A stretch of 64,000 bases of DNA from Alphaproteobacteria bacterium. GTDB taxonomy: Bacteria > Pseudomonadota > Alphaproteobacteria > CAAGCB01 > CAG-977. The position numbers were made by a program, and so were the translations under genes. Below, piece after piece: positions 53,108 to 61,593 of this stretch; the first letter of the stretch is position 1; every line of letters starts with the position of its first letter. The notes beneath the pieces are model-generated. The model did no database searches. It had not been told where the DNA came from and saw only the letters and a list, made by a program, of their open reading frames with translations. Location: NCBI GenBank assembly GCA_900768875.1, contig CAAGEP010000003.1, positions 434,001 through 498,000 of the forward strand. The letters are read 5' to 3'.

Positions 53108-54709
53108 ATGAGCTTAGACATCAGCGTCCCTGAACAACAGCCCGTCGTTCTTTTAACCCCGAAAATCACCGTCATCGGCGTCGGCGGAGCGGGCGGAAAC
53201 GCGATTAACAACATGATCCAGTCCAATTTGGAAGGTGTCGACTTTGTTGTCGCAAATACGGACGCGCAAGCGCTGAAGGCTTCGCTGGCCGAAACAAAAA
53301 TCCAGCTGGGCATCCAAACCACCAAAGGACAAGGCGCGGGCGCGCGTCCCGAAGTCGGCAAAGAATCCGCTGAAGAAGCGGCTTCGGAAATCTCCGGTGT
53401 TTTGGACGGCGCAAACATGGTCTTTATTACCGCCGGCATGGGCGGCGGCACGGGAACGGGCGCGGCTCCCGTCATTGCGAAAATGGCGCGCGAACGCGAT
53501 ATTCTGACCGTCGGCGTCGTCACCAAGCCGTTTACGTTTGAAGGCCGTCACCGTATGGCGATTGCCGAACGCGGCATTGAAGAAATGGCGCAATACGTCG
53601 ATACTTTGATTGTCATCCCGAACCAGAATCTGTTTTTGGTCGCCGATGAAAAAATGACGTTCGCCGAAGCGTTCAAGCGTGCCGACCAAGTCTTGCAGGG
53701 CGGCGTCCGCAGCATCACCGATCTGATTATCACGCCGGGGATTATCAATCTGGATTTTTCGGACGTGCGCACGGTCATGGCGGAAATGGGACGCGCCATG
53801 ATGGGCATGGGCACGGCTTCGGGCGAAGGCCGCGCTTTGGCGGCGGCGGAAGAAGCCATATCCAACCCGCTGTTGGACGACGCATCGATGACCGGAGCGA
53901 AAGGCATTTTGATTAACATTGCAGGCGGCAACGATTTGACGCTGTACGAAGTTGACGAAGCCGCCAACCGCATCCGCCGTGAAGTCGATCCCGAAGCCAA
54001 CATCATCTTCGGCGCATCGTACGACGAAACGCTGGAAGGTTCGATTCGCGTGTCCGTCGTCGCAACGGGCATCACCCGTTCGCAGGAATCAGGCAATCCG
54101 TTCCAAAACAATTCCGCCCTGTTCGGGGCGGCGGCCTCGAAACCCGCCGCAACGCCGGCATTTACGGCTCCGACGTTTACAAAACCTGAACCCGTTGTGC
54201 AGCCTCAGCCGCACATTGAACATGCGGAAGCCCCCGAACCCGAAGCGGAACAAGAGGATATTTCAACCCTTGAAGACGAAATTCCCGCTTTGCCGGCTCA
54301 GCATGCCGCCTCGCCGTCCGCGTTGAAAGAAGCGCCGTCCTTCGTTCCCAAATCGAGCAATTCCGTTTTTCCCGCCATGCCGTCGCCGAACGAGCTGTTC
54401 GGCATTTCGGGCGAACAGCGGCATGCGCCGGCTTTTGAACCGTTGACGGCAAAACCCGCACCGCAGAATCGTTTTCCGTCATTTATGGGCGAACCGCAAC
54501 AGGCTCCCCGTCCGCAGGAAGACCTGTTTGCGTCTCCCGCGCCTCAGCCCGTACCGCCCGTCGTTCCCGCCCCCGTCAAACCGGTGGAAAAGGAAAAGTC
54601 CCGCCCCTCTTTGTTTCAGTTTGTTACGCGCCGCAATCAACCCGCAGCCGATTCCGTTGACAAACCGGCCGAAGAGGAAAACGACCTGCCCGCCTTTTTA
54701 AGACATTGA
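53108..54709 (+). CDS. ftsZ: Cell division protein FtsZ
   Basis: This 533-residue tubulin-like GTPase forms the division ring. The GTP signature is GGGTGTGAAPV, with IGVGGAGGNAINNM near the start and the T7 loop later. The core ends near residue 320. A long Pro/Glu/Ala-rich linker follows, as in alphaproteobacterial FtsZ, and the conserved C-terminal peptide that binds FtsA is DLPAFLRH. GGAG precedes the ATG. Confidence 0.97.
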   Translation: MSLDISVPEQQPVVLLTPKITVIGVGGAGGNAINNMIQSNLEGVDFVVANTDAQALKASLAETKIQLGIQTTKGQGAGARPEVGKESAEEAASEISGVLDGANMVFITAGMGGGTGTGAAPVIAKMARERDILTVGVVTKPFTFEGRHRMAIAERGIEEMAQYVDTLIVIPNQNLFLVADEKMTFAEAFKRADQVLQGGVRSITDLIITPGIINLDFSDVRTVMAEMGRAMMGMGTASGEGRALAAAEEAISNPLLDDASMTGAKGILINIAGGNDLTLYEVDEAANRIRREVDPEANIIFGASYDETLEGSIRVSVVATGITRSQESGNPFQNNSALFGAAASKPAATPAFTAPTFTKPEPVVQPQPHIEHAEAPEPEAEQEDISTLEDEIPALPAQHAASPSALKEAPSFVPKSSNSVFPAMPSPNELFGISGEQRHAPAFEPLTAKPAPQNRFPSFMGEPQQAPRPQEDLFASPAPQPVPPVVPAPVKPVEKEKSRPSLFQFVTRRNQPAADSVDKPAEEENDLPAFLRH

Positions 54710-54725
54710 CCTTGACTTTTGTCGT

Positions 54726-54760
54726 CAGCCGCAAGCTTTAAAGCCTGTGGCTGTTTTTTT
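54726..54760 (+). terminator. Intrinsic terminator after ftsZ
   Basis: CAGCCGCA pairs with TGTGGCTG (one G-T) and is followed by seven T, 17 bases after the ftsZ stop. It separates the dcw cluster from lpxC. Confidence 0.8.
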
Positions 54761-54890
54761 GCCGTTATCTCTTTGAAAACTTAATGAAAAGTAAATGTAA
54801 CAAACTGTAACAAAGCTTGATTTGAAATCCGTCCCGTTCATTGCTAAACCTTAAGATAGAAGTTTAACCCGTACAAAGGGGGACAGGATA

Positions 54891-55841
54891 ATGAACATGG
54901 AAAAATATCAACAAAAAACAATCAAGCACGAAATTTCTTGCGTCGGTGTCGGTTTGCACACGGGCAATAAAATTTCAATGGTCTTGAAACCTGCCGACAT
55001 CAATACGGGCATCGTTTTCCACCGCACGGACGTCGCCGGTCAAAACGCCTATATTCCCGCGCGTCACGAAAACGTCGTCGACACCAGAATGTGTACCTGC
55101 ATCGGCAACAAAGACGGCGTCAGAATCGCAACAATCGAACATTTGATGGCCGCCATTCACGCCTTGGGCATCACCAATATGGAAATCGACATCAATGGCC
55201 CCGAAACCCCTGTCATGGACGGCAGCGCGGCTCCGTTCGTCTTTTTGTTGGAATGTGCCGGAATCAAAGTGCAGAAAGCCTCTTTGAAAGCCGTCAAAGT
55301 CCTGAAGCCCGTTTCGTACAAGGACGGTGACAAGGAAGTCACCCTTTCCCCCGCAGACGAAGGACTGACCATGCACTTTGCCATCGATTTCCCCGCCGCG
55401 ATTATCGGGCATCAGGAAACGGATTTGAACTTGACCGCCGCGAACTTTAAAAATATGTTCTGCCGCGCCCGCACGTTCGGCTTTTTGAAAGACATCGAAA
55501 TGTTGCGCTCCATCGGTTTGGCGCGCGGCGGTTCGCTGGACAACGCCATTCTGGTCAACGACAACACGATTATGAACAAAGAAGGGTTGCGGTACAAAGA
55601 CGAATTCGTCCGCCATAAAATGTTGGATGCCGTCGGTGATTTGTATATGACGGGCATGCCGCTGATTGCAAGCTTTACGGGGTGTCGTTCGGGACACACG
55701 GACACGAACGCTTTACTGACCGCTTTGTTGGCAGACGAAAGCAACTATGAAATCGTCGACTTGCCGTCCTATATGGCGGAATTAGAGGAAAAACAAGCCG
55801 CCGTTCAATCCGACGAAGATGCCGCTTTTATGTGCGCTTGA
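54891..55841 (+). CDS. lpxC: UDP-3-O-acyl-N-acetylglucosamine deacetylase
   Basis: This 316-residue zinc enzyme catalyses the committed step of lipid A synthesis, so the organism makes LPS-type lipid. Motifs: HEISCVGVGLHTGNKISM, IEHLMAAIHALGITN (zinc histidine), NGPETPVMDGSAAPFVFL, and DEFVRHKMLDAVGDLYMTG with further catalytic residues. An ATG stands after AAAGGGGGACAGGATA, with a second ATG two codons later (MNM). Its position after ftsZ is typical. It has its own terminator. Confidence 0.97.
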   Translation: MNMEKYQQKTIKHEISCVGVGLHTGNKISMVLKPADINTGIVFHRTDVAGQNAYIPARHENVVDTRMCTCIGNKDGVRIATIEHLMAAIHALGITNMEIDINGPETPVMDGSAAPFVFLLECAGIKVQKASLKAVKVLKPVSYKDGDKEVTLSPADEGLTMHFAIDFPAAIIGHQETDLNLTAANFKNMFCRARTFGFLKDIEMLRSIGLARGGSLDNAILVNDNTIMNKEGLRYKDEFVRHKMLDAVGDLYMTGMPLIASFTGCRSGHTDTNALLTALLADESNYEIVDLPSYMAELEEKQAAVQSDEDAAFMCA

Positions 55842-55858
55842 CATTTTGATTTGCCCGA

Positions 55859-55894
55859 AAAAAAAACACCTCTGGTTTAAGAGGTGTTTTTTTT
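55859..55894 (+). terminator. Intrinsic terminator of lpxC
   Basis: AAAAAACACCTCT pairs with AGAGGTGTTTTTT around a short loop and is followed by more T, 18 bases after the stop. Confidence 0.92.
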
Positions 55895-56143
55895 AACGGT
55901 ATCACCGTCAAAGCCGAAGACCGCTTCATCCGGAATCGCAAGAAGTATTTAACCGGAATACAGGGAAAATTATAATACCGCGCTGATAACCGGTACTAAA
56001 ACCGGTCTGAAAAAATAGAAAGCGACTCGATTTCGGACTGCGACAGCGATAAAAAATGCGGCAGCTAAAAATGCCAATCCGTTTGCGCCGGCAACTCCGA
56101 TTCAAGCACGCAAATCATCATATCGACTGTTCAATACGGACGC
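55895..56143. other. Gene-free stretch between lpxC and recA
   Basis: I see no gene, tRNA or recognisable regulatory RNA here. The sequence is of moderate GC with short dyads such as ACCGGT-ACTAAA-ACCGGT, which could form a small hairpin. Confidence 0.5.
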
Positions 56144-56171
56144 GCGGCGGGCAAAACATTCTGCCCGCCGC
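56144..56171 (-). terminator. GC-rich hairpin after recA
   Basis: Perfect 10-bp stem GCGGCGGGCA / TGCCCGCCGC with an 8-base loop, 9 bases beyond the recA stop. There is no T-run on the minus strand, so it may be a rho-independent terminator of non-standard kind or only an RNA-protecting hairpin. Confidence 0.5.
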
Positions 56172-56180
56172 TTAATCTTG

Positions 56181-57254
56181 TTATTCTTCCGTTTCTTCGG
56201 CCTGTTCTTCGCCCGTAATCATTTTCTGCGACAACAACCCCGCGCTGGAACGGATTTGCTGTTCGATTTCGTCGGCGATTTTCGGGTTTTCTTTCAAGAA
56301 AGTGCGCGTATTTTCACGCCCTTGCCCCAAACGCTGACCTTTGTACGAAAACCACGCGCCCGATTTTTCAATCAGGTTCGCTTTGACGCCCAAATCAATC
56401 AGTTCGCCCGTTTTGGAAATGCCTTCACCGTAAATGATGTCGAATTCGACCGTGCGGAACGGAGGAGCGACTTTGTTTTTCACGATTTTAACCGTCGTGT
56501 TGTTGCCGATGGTTTGATCCTTGTCCTTAATTTGCGCGCCGCGGCGGATTTCGATACGCACCGACGCATAGAATTTCAGTGCGTTGCCGCCCGTCGTCGT
56601 TTCGGGGTTGCCGAACATCACGCCGATTTTCATACGCAACTGGTTGATAAAGATGACCAGCGTGTTCGACCGTGCGACGGATGCCGTCAGTTTACGCAAA
56701 GCCTGCGACATCAATCGCGCCTGCAAACCGACATGGGAATCGCCCATTTCACCTTCCAATTCCGCCTTGGGGACCAGCGCCGCGACCGAATCGACGACCA
56801 GCACGTCAATCGCGCCCGAACGCACCAGCGTATCGGCGATTTCCAACGCCTGTTCGCCCGTATCGGGCTGAGAAATCCACAAATTGTCCAAATCGACGCC
56901 CAGCTTTGCGGCATATCCGGGATCAAGCGCGTGTTCCGCGTCGATATAAGCGCATTGTCCGCCCATTTTTTGCGCCTGTGCGACGACATGCTGAGCCAGC
57001 GTCGTTTTACCCGAACTTTCGGGACCGTACACTTCGATAATGCGCCCGCGGGGCAATCCGCCGATTCCCAGCGCGATGTCCAATCCCAAAGACCCTGTCG
57101 AAATCGCGGGGATTTCAACGGCGTTTTCGCGCTGACCCAAGCGCATGATGGAACCCTTGCCGAACGCGCGTTCGATTTGGCTCAGGGCGGCGGTCAAAGC
57201 TTTTTCTTTATCCATAGTATCCTTATCCACTAAATGTAAGACGGTTTGATCCAT
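56181..57254 (-). CDS. recA: Recombinase A
   Basis: This 357-residue protein drives strand exchange and SOS induction. Motifs: ALSQIERAFGKGSIM, Walker A GPESSGKTT, DSVAALVPKAELEGEMGD, and NQLRMKIGVMFGNPETT. The extended N-terminus (MDQTVLHLVDKDTMDKEKAL) resembles that of Rhizobium/Agrobacterium RecA, so the start at 57254 is preferred over the internal ATG at 57215. The C-terminal tail is acidic as usual. Single gene. Confidence 0.97.
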   Translation of the reverse strand: MDQTVLHLVDKDTMDKEKALTAALSQIERAFGKGSIMRLGQRENAVEIPAISTGSLGLDIALGIGGLPRGRIIEVYGPESSGKTTLAQHVVAQAQKMGGQCAYIDAEHALDPGYAAKLGVDLDNLWISQPDTGEQALEIADTLVRSGAIDVLVVDSVAALVPKAELEGEMGDSHVGLQARLMSQALRKLTASVARSNTLVIFINQLRMKIGVMFGNPETTTGGNALKFYASVRIEIRRGAQIKDKDQTIGNNTTVKIVKNKVAPPFRTVEFDIIYGEGISKTGELIDLGVKANLIEKSGAWFSYKGQRLGQGRENTRTFLKENPKIADEIEQQIRSSAGLLSQKMITGEEQAEETEE

Positions 57255-57301
57255 AATCAGCCTCTTTTATCCCACAAAAGCTTGTCGAGAGCAACAAACT
57301 T

Positions 57302-57329
57302 AATGTACCACTTTTGTTCCTATTTTCAA
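57302..57329 (-). promoter_or_regulatory. recA promoter with a possible LexA-type site
   Basis: On the minus strand TTGAAA and TACATT are 16 bases apart. Between them, and reaching the -10, is GAAC-N7-GTAC, one base off GAAC-N7-GTTC, a form related to alphaproteobacterial SOS boxes (GTTC-N7-GTTC). The match is incomplete, so LexA control is only suggested. Confidence 0.4.
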
Positions 57330-57371
57330 GACAAAAAGAACAAAAGCAAAACATTTTTTTCGGATAAAAGA

Positions 57372-58322
57372 TTATCGGGACAGTTTTTTACGGGCGACCG
57401 CCGCCTGCAAAGCCGCGCTGTTTGCCGATTTTTCGGCTGTTTTCGGCGCCGTTCCGTACACATACAAATCGTTGTACGACGTGTCGACTTTCAGCTTCTT
57501 GTCCGCGCGGAATTCGTTGACGCTTTTGGCGAAATCCATCGTGTTTTGATTGATTTGCAAACGCGCGGGTTCGTTCAGCACATCGGGCTTGTCCGCCCAA
57601 TAGCATTTTCCCGCCGTGTCTTTGCAGAACATATTGACCATTTCCGCCGACGACATTTCACGTTTGAAAAAATCGGCGGGCTTGGCTTCGCGATGCTCTT
57701 GCAACGAATTGCTCAAAGCGTCGTTAAAAACAACATTTTTTTCGTAAATATCCATCATCGGCTTGTTTTGATACCAGCCGTCAAACGCGCCGCGCATCAT
57801 TGCGGGCGTGGCGATTCTTTCGTCACCTTTCGCGGCGGATTCCATGCCTTTGGTGATTTTGGGGCATTTTTCTTCCAATGCTTTCCACGGACCGTCGTTG
57901 CCGCTGTTTTTGCGGATTTCCCAAGCCGTCGCCGCACCGACGGCTTCCGCGTCGGCTTCAATCGCGCGGTTCATTTTCAACGTGTCGCGAATGACCAGTT
58001 CGCGGTGGTTGTCGGGAACACCGCGCATGACTTGCTGAACATGGCGACATTCGTGCGCCAATGTTTCCATCAGCACGTTGTCGTCGTAGCAAGTGCTTAA
58101 AAAAATCGTTTTCATTTCTTCGCAAATAAAGCCCTGCGTTCCCGACATCGCTTGCATCCTCAGCTGATAGCCCGCTTTGGCGGCGTCTTCCAACACGGCG
58201 CGCCCCGTGGGAGAATTGTCGGCAATCGTGTTAATCAAGTGTGCAAAACGATTTTTGCCGTTTTCGGTATACGCCTGAAAAGGCAAATCGATTTTCGGTT
58301 CTTGCGCGATATAGTCGGTCAT
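57372..58322 (-). CDS. Predicted zinc metallopeptidase-like protein (DUF6782-like)
   Basis: This 316-residue protein has no signal peptide or TM segment. The motif TLAHECRHVQQ contains HExxH (H90, E91, H94), and a downstream acidic stretch (AIEADAEAVGAA) could supply a third zinc ligand. The region before it (ICEEMKTIFLSTCYDDNVLM) fits an edge strand of a zincin fold. The C-terminal third ends in a Lys/Ala-rich tail. It resembles a family of putative metallopeptidases in host-associated alphaproteobacteria, but substrate and role are unknown. AAGGAG precedes the ATG. It is flanked by recA and the cysQ-like gene, all on the minus strand. Confidence 0.6.
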   Translation of the reverse strand: MTDYIAQEPKIDLPFQAYTENGKNRFAHLINTIADNSPTGRAVLEDAAKAGYQLRMQAMSGTQGFICEEMKTIFLSTCYDDNVLMETLAHECRHVQQVMRGVPDNHRELVIRDTLKMNRAIEADAEAVGAATAWEIRKNSGNDGPWKALEEKCPKITKGMESAAKGDERIATPAMMRGAFDGWYQNKPMMDIYEKNVVFNDALSNSLQEHREAKPADFFKREMSSAEMVNMFCKDTAGKCYWADKPDVLNEPARLQINQNTMDFAKSVNEFRADKKLKVDTSYNDLYVYGTAPKTAEKSANSAALQAAVARKKLSR

Positions 58323-58375
58323 GACAGCTCCTTGGTGCTTAATTTATCCAAGTATGCCACGCCGCGCCGCATCCG

Positions 58376-59164
58376 TCAAGCGGATTTTGTCCACCCCTTT
58401 TGTCCAAAAGAAATGATTGTCGGATTTTTCAATCCTTCTTTGCGATACGTCAAAACCCGCCCTGTTTCGGCGTCGAACACTTCGCCGCCCGACGCGCGCA
58501 AAACAGCGTGCGCCGCCGCCGTGTCCCATTCTTTTGTTTTGTGGGAACAAGGATAGACATCGGCTTTTCCTTCGGCAATCAAGCAGAATTTCAGCGAACT
58601 GCCGCACGGTTTTTTGTCCGCGATTTTCAGCCCCGCCAGCATTTTTTCGACAACGGCTTCGTCGCAATGCGTGCGGCTGTTCAAAACCGCGTAACCGCTT
58701 TCGGGGACGGCGCGGGTTTTCAAAACCGTTGTTTGTCCGTTTTGTTCCTTGACCGCTTCATTCGGCGAAAGCGTGTAATACAAAGCCCGCAGCACGGGCG
58801 CGTACACCGCCCCGAACACGGGCGCATCGTCCTTGATTAAAGCGATGTTGACGGTGAATTCACCGTTCTTTTTCACAAAATCCGCCGTGCCGTCAATCGG
58901 ATCGACCAGCCAGAACAGGCTTTGCGACAAATCGGGCAAGCCGCCCGCGGCAAGGTGTTCCTCGCCAATCAAAGGGATGTCGGGGGTCAAAGCGCGCAAT
59001 CCTTCAAAAATTATGCCTTCGGCTTTCAAGTCGGCGTCGGTCACGGGTGATTTGTCTGCTTTTTCGTACACGGCAAAATCGCTGCCGTAAATTTCCATAA
59101 CGGCGTCGCCCGCCTTGACCGCCAGCGCGGCGATTTGTTTCACGTCAAAAGGATACGCGTTCAT
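58376..59164 (-). CDS. cysQ: 3'(2'),5'-bisphosphate nucleotidase, CysQ-like
   Basis: This 262-residue inositol monophosphatase-superfamily enzyme has the metal sites GEE (IPLIGEEHLA), DPIDGTADFVKKNGEFTVNIAL and the late KEWDTAAAHAVLRASGG. This pattern fits CysQ, which removes 3'-phosphate from PAP formed in sulfate assimilation. The frame is open far upstream, but MNAYPFDVKQIAALAVKAG is the family start; its ATG overlaps the stop of the kinase gene (ATGA). The two are therefore coupled although functionally unrelated. Confidence 0.9.
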   Translation of the reverse strand: MNAYPFDVKQIAALAVKAGDAVMEIYGSDFAVYEKADKSPVTDADLKAEGIIFEGLRALTPDIPLIGEEHLAAGGLPDLSQSLFWLVDPIDGTADFVKKNGEFTVNIALIKDDAPVFGAVYAPVLRALYYTLSPNEAVKEQNGQTTVLKTRAVPESGYAVLNSRTHCDEAVVEKMLAGLKIADKKPCGSSLKFCLIAEGKADVYPCSHKTKEWDTAAAHAVLRASGGEVFDAETGRVLTYRKEGLKNPTIISFGQKGWTKSA

Positions 59165-61593
59165 TTTCCCTCCACAATGTGTTTTACTTTTTCGCTTAAA
59201 TCCCGCAGGCTGAACGGCTTTGCCATAAAATGAAAATCGGGCATTTCGCCGATATCGCCGCGGGCGGCTTCCTCGGAAAAACCGGAAATCAGCAGAATTT
59301 TGGAATACACGCCGTCTTGGCGCAGTTTGTTCGCCAACGCCACGCCGTCCATCCCCGGCATGACCATATCCGTAATCAGCAAATCGAATGTCTGCCCTTC
59401 GCCCACTTTTTCCAAAGCTTCCTCGGCGCAAGTGCAGTCAACCACCGTATAGCCTTTGGCGGTCAAAGCGCGTTTGGTTACCGCGCGCACGCCGTCTTCG
59501 TCTTCGACCAACAGGATAACGCCCGACCCCGTCAAATCGGGCGCGGGCAAAGGCGGCGGCAAAGCCGGCTTGTCCGAAGCGAATGAAAACGTCAGCTGAT
59601 CGCCCGCTTTGGGCGCATCGGGTTTGACCCGCACGAATTCCGCCACCGCTTTGGCTTTCTGCAAACGCTGCGCCTGTTCCGCGGTTTGGTCGGATTCTTC
59701 GGTCAGGCGGCGGACTTCTTCGGACGAATGGCGCGGCAGGTAAATACTGAACGTCGTTCCCGCACCGACGGTGCTTTTCACGTTGATATAGCCTCCCGAC
59801 TGGCGAATGTTGCCGTACACCATCGCCAACCCCAGTCCCGTTCCCGAATCGACGCCGCCCGATTTTGTTGAAAAGAACGGTTCGAAAATCCTTTGCAGGT
59901 TTTCTTCGCTGATGCCGCACCCCGTATCGGAAATGTCGATAACGACGTATTCGCCGGGCATGACTTCCTCGGAACCGATGTACTGTCCCGCGGGAATCCG
60001 CTGAAACCGCGTGCGAATGGCAAAGGTTCCGCCGTCGGGCATCGCGTCGCGCGCATTGACCGCCAAGTTGACGAACACTTGATCGAACTGCGTTTTGTCC
60101 ACGCGGATAAAGCCCAAATTCCGCCCGTGGTCGATTTGAATGACGGTCTTTGTCCCCAGCAGGCGGCGCAGCATGAATTGAAGCTCTGCAAAAATATCGG
60201 TTACATCCAAGTATTTCGGACGCAACGGCTGTTTGCGCGAATAAGACAACAACTGACCGACCAGACTTGCCGCGCGAGTCGCGCTGTATTGAATGTTTTT
60301 AAGCTCCGTAAAGTCGGGGTCGGACGCGGGGTGCGACTGCAGCAAAAGCTCAGTCGAACCGATAATCGCGGTTAAGAGGTTGTTGAAATCGTGAGCGATG
60401 CCGCCCGCCAACTGTCCGATTGCCTGCATTTTTTGGGCTTGAGAAAACTGAATCGACAGGTTTCGGCGTTCCGTATTGTCGATAAAGTGCGCAATAAAGC
60501 CGAACACGTCGGGCTTGCCGTCCTCATCGTCTTCGGTCATCGGAGTAATGTAAACGGCGGCATACTTTTCGGTTTCGGAGCTCAGTTTGACTTCGGCATG
60601 GGCGCGGGACAGCTGAGCCATCATAACCTTTGCCATTTTGTCCTTCAGTTCCGCCCAATCGTCGGTATCGATGCAGTCTTCCAGCTTTGTGCCGACCAGT
60701 TCTTCGCGCGTTTTGCCCGTCAGCTGGAACAAAATCGAGTTCGCTTCGGTAATCACGCCGTCCTTGTCCACGAAAGCAATACCGACGGGGGCTTCTTCAA
60801 ACAATCGGGAAAAGCCGACTTCGGCGTCTTTTGCGCCCTGTTCGTGTTCTTCGCGCGAAGTCACGTCCCGCACGACGGACGCGCGCAGCATCGTTTCACC
60901 GTTTTCGTCGTAAACGGCATGGCTGACAAAAGCCGTGAACGTCCCGCCCGTTTGCGTGCGAAACGTCAGCTCGCCGTGCCAAAATCCGTCCAGTTCGGGA
61001 ACATGATTTCCCGCCAGCAAATCGACCAGCTTCCTGCCTTTCAGTTCGCGGGGATTGTTGACGCCCAGCCAGTCGCAAAAGCGGCGGTTGACGAAGTTAA
61101 TCACGCCGCCCGCGTCGATTTGATACAGTCCGATGGGCAAAGCGTCCAGAAATTCCGCCATTTCCTGCGTTTCCTGCCGCATGACGGCATCCATCGCCCT
61201 TTGCGCCGTAATGTCGCGCACCCGCCACAGCGTCCCGACATCCGTTTGACGCAGGGAAACCGAGTACCATTCCCAGAAATCGGCATCGCCGCCTGTGGAC
61301 TGCATCAGCAGTTCAACCGCCGTTTCGGCTTTGTTTTTCAAAGCGGCGTCCAGCTTTGCCATCGCCAAGCGGTTGCTGTCTTCGTCGGGCATCAGGCGAT
61401 CGACGACGGCGGTTCTTAAATCCAGTATGCCGAAAAAGCTTTTGCCCGCGCGGTTCATGTAAATCAGATCGCCGTCCGTTCCGACCAAAGCCAAAGCGTC
61501 GGATTCGCTTTCCATCAATGCCGCCGTTCTGTCCGCGTCTTTGACATCAAAGCGCAGGGCTTTCGCAATTTTTTTCAAAAAAGACTGCGGCAT
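59161..61593 (-). CDS. cckA: Hybrid sensor histidine kinase CckA
   Basis: This 810-residue protein has three successive PAS-like domains (about 25-140, 150-260, 270-385), a HisKA domain with phospho-His401 in GGIAHDFNNLLTAI, an HATPase domain (GCGISEENLQRIFEPFFSTK, GTGLGLAMVYG), and a C-terminal receiver with phosphoacceptor D742 in LLITDMVMPGMDG. This order and the HDFNNLL motif match CckA, the start of the CckA-ChpT-CtrA relay in alphaproteobacteria. No TM segment is visible at the N-terminus, whereas Caulobacter CckA has two. It begins directly at the flhB stop. Confidence 0.9.
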   Translation of the reverse strand: MPQSFLKKIAKALRFDVKDADRTAALMESESDALALVGTDGDLIYMNRAGKSFFGILDLRTAVVDRLMPDEDSNRLAMAKLDAALKNKAETAVELLMQSTGGDADFWEWYSVSLRQTDVGTLWRVRDITAQRAMDAVMRQETQEMAEFLDALPIGLYQIDAGGVINFVNRRFCDWLGVNNPRELKGRKLVDLLAGNHVPELDGFWHGELTFRTQTGGTFTAFVSHAVYDENGETMLRASVVRDVTSREEHEQGAKDAEVGFSRLFEEAPVGIAFVDKDGVITEANSILFQLTGKTREELVGTKLEDCIDTDDWAELKDKMAKVMMAQLSRAHAEVKLSSETEKYAAVYITPMTEDDEDGKPDVFGFIAHFIDNTERRNLSIQFSQAQKMQAIGQLAGGIAHDFNNLLTAIIGSTELLLQSHPASDPDFTELKNIQYSATRAASLVGQLLSYSRKQPLRPKYLDVTDIFAELQFMLRRLLGTKTVIQIDHGRNLGFIRVDKTQFDQVFVNLAVNARDAMPDGGTFAIRTRFQRIPAGQYIGSEEVMPGEYVVIDISDTGCGISEENLQRIFEPFFSTKSGGVDSGTGLGLAMVYGNIRQSGGYINVKSTVGAGTTFSIYLPRHSSEEVRRLTEESDQTAEQAQRLQKAKAVAEFVRVKPDAPKAGDQLTFSFASDKPALPPPLPAPDLTGSGVILLVEDEDGVRAVTKRALTAKGYTVVDCTCAEEALEKVGEGQTFDLLITDMVMPGMDGVALANKLRQDGVYSKILLISGFSEEAARGDIGEMPDFHFMAKPFSLRDLSEKVKHIVEGK

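Noticed and set aside
54851..54868. Possible CtrA site TTAA-N-TTAA before lpxC
   Set aside because: The spacing is 9 bases instead of 7, and no other support is seen.
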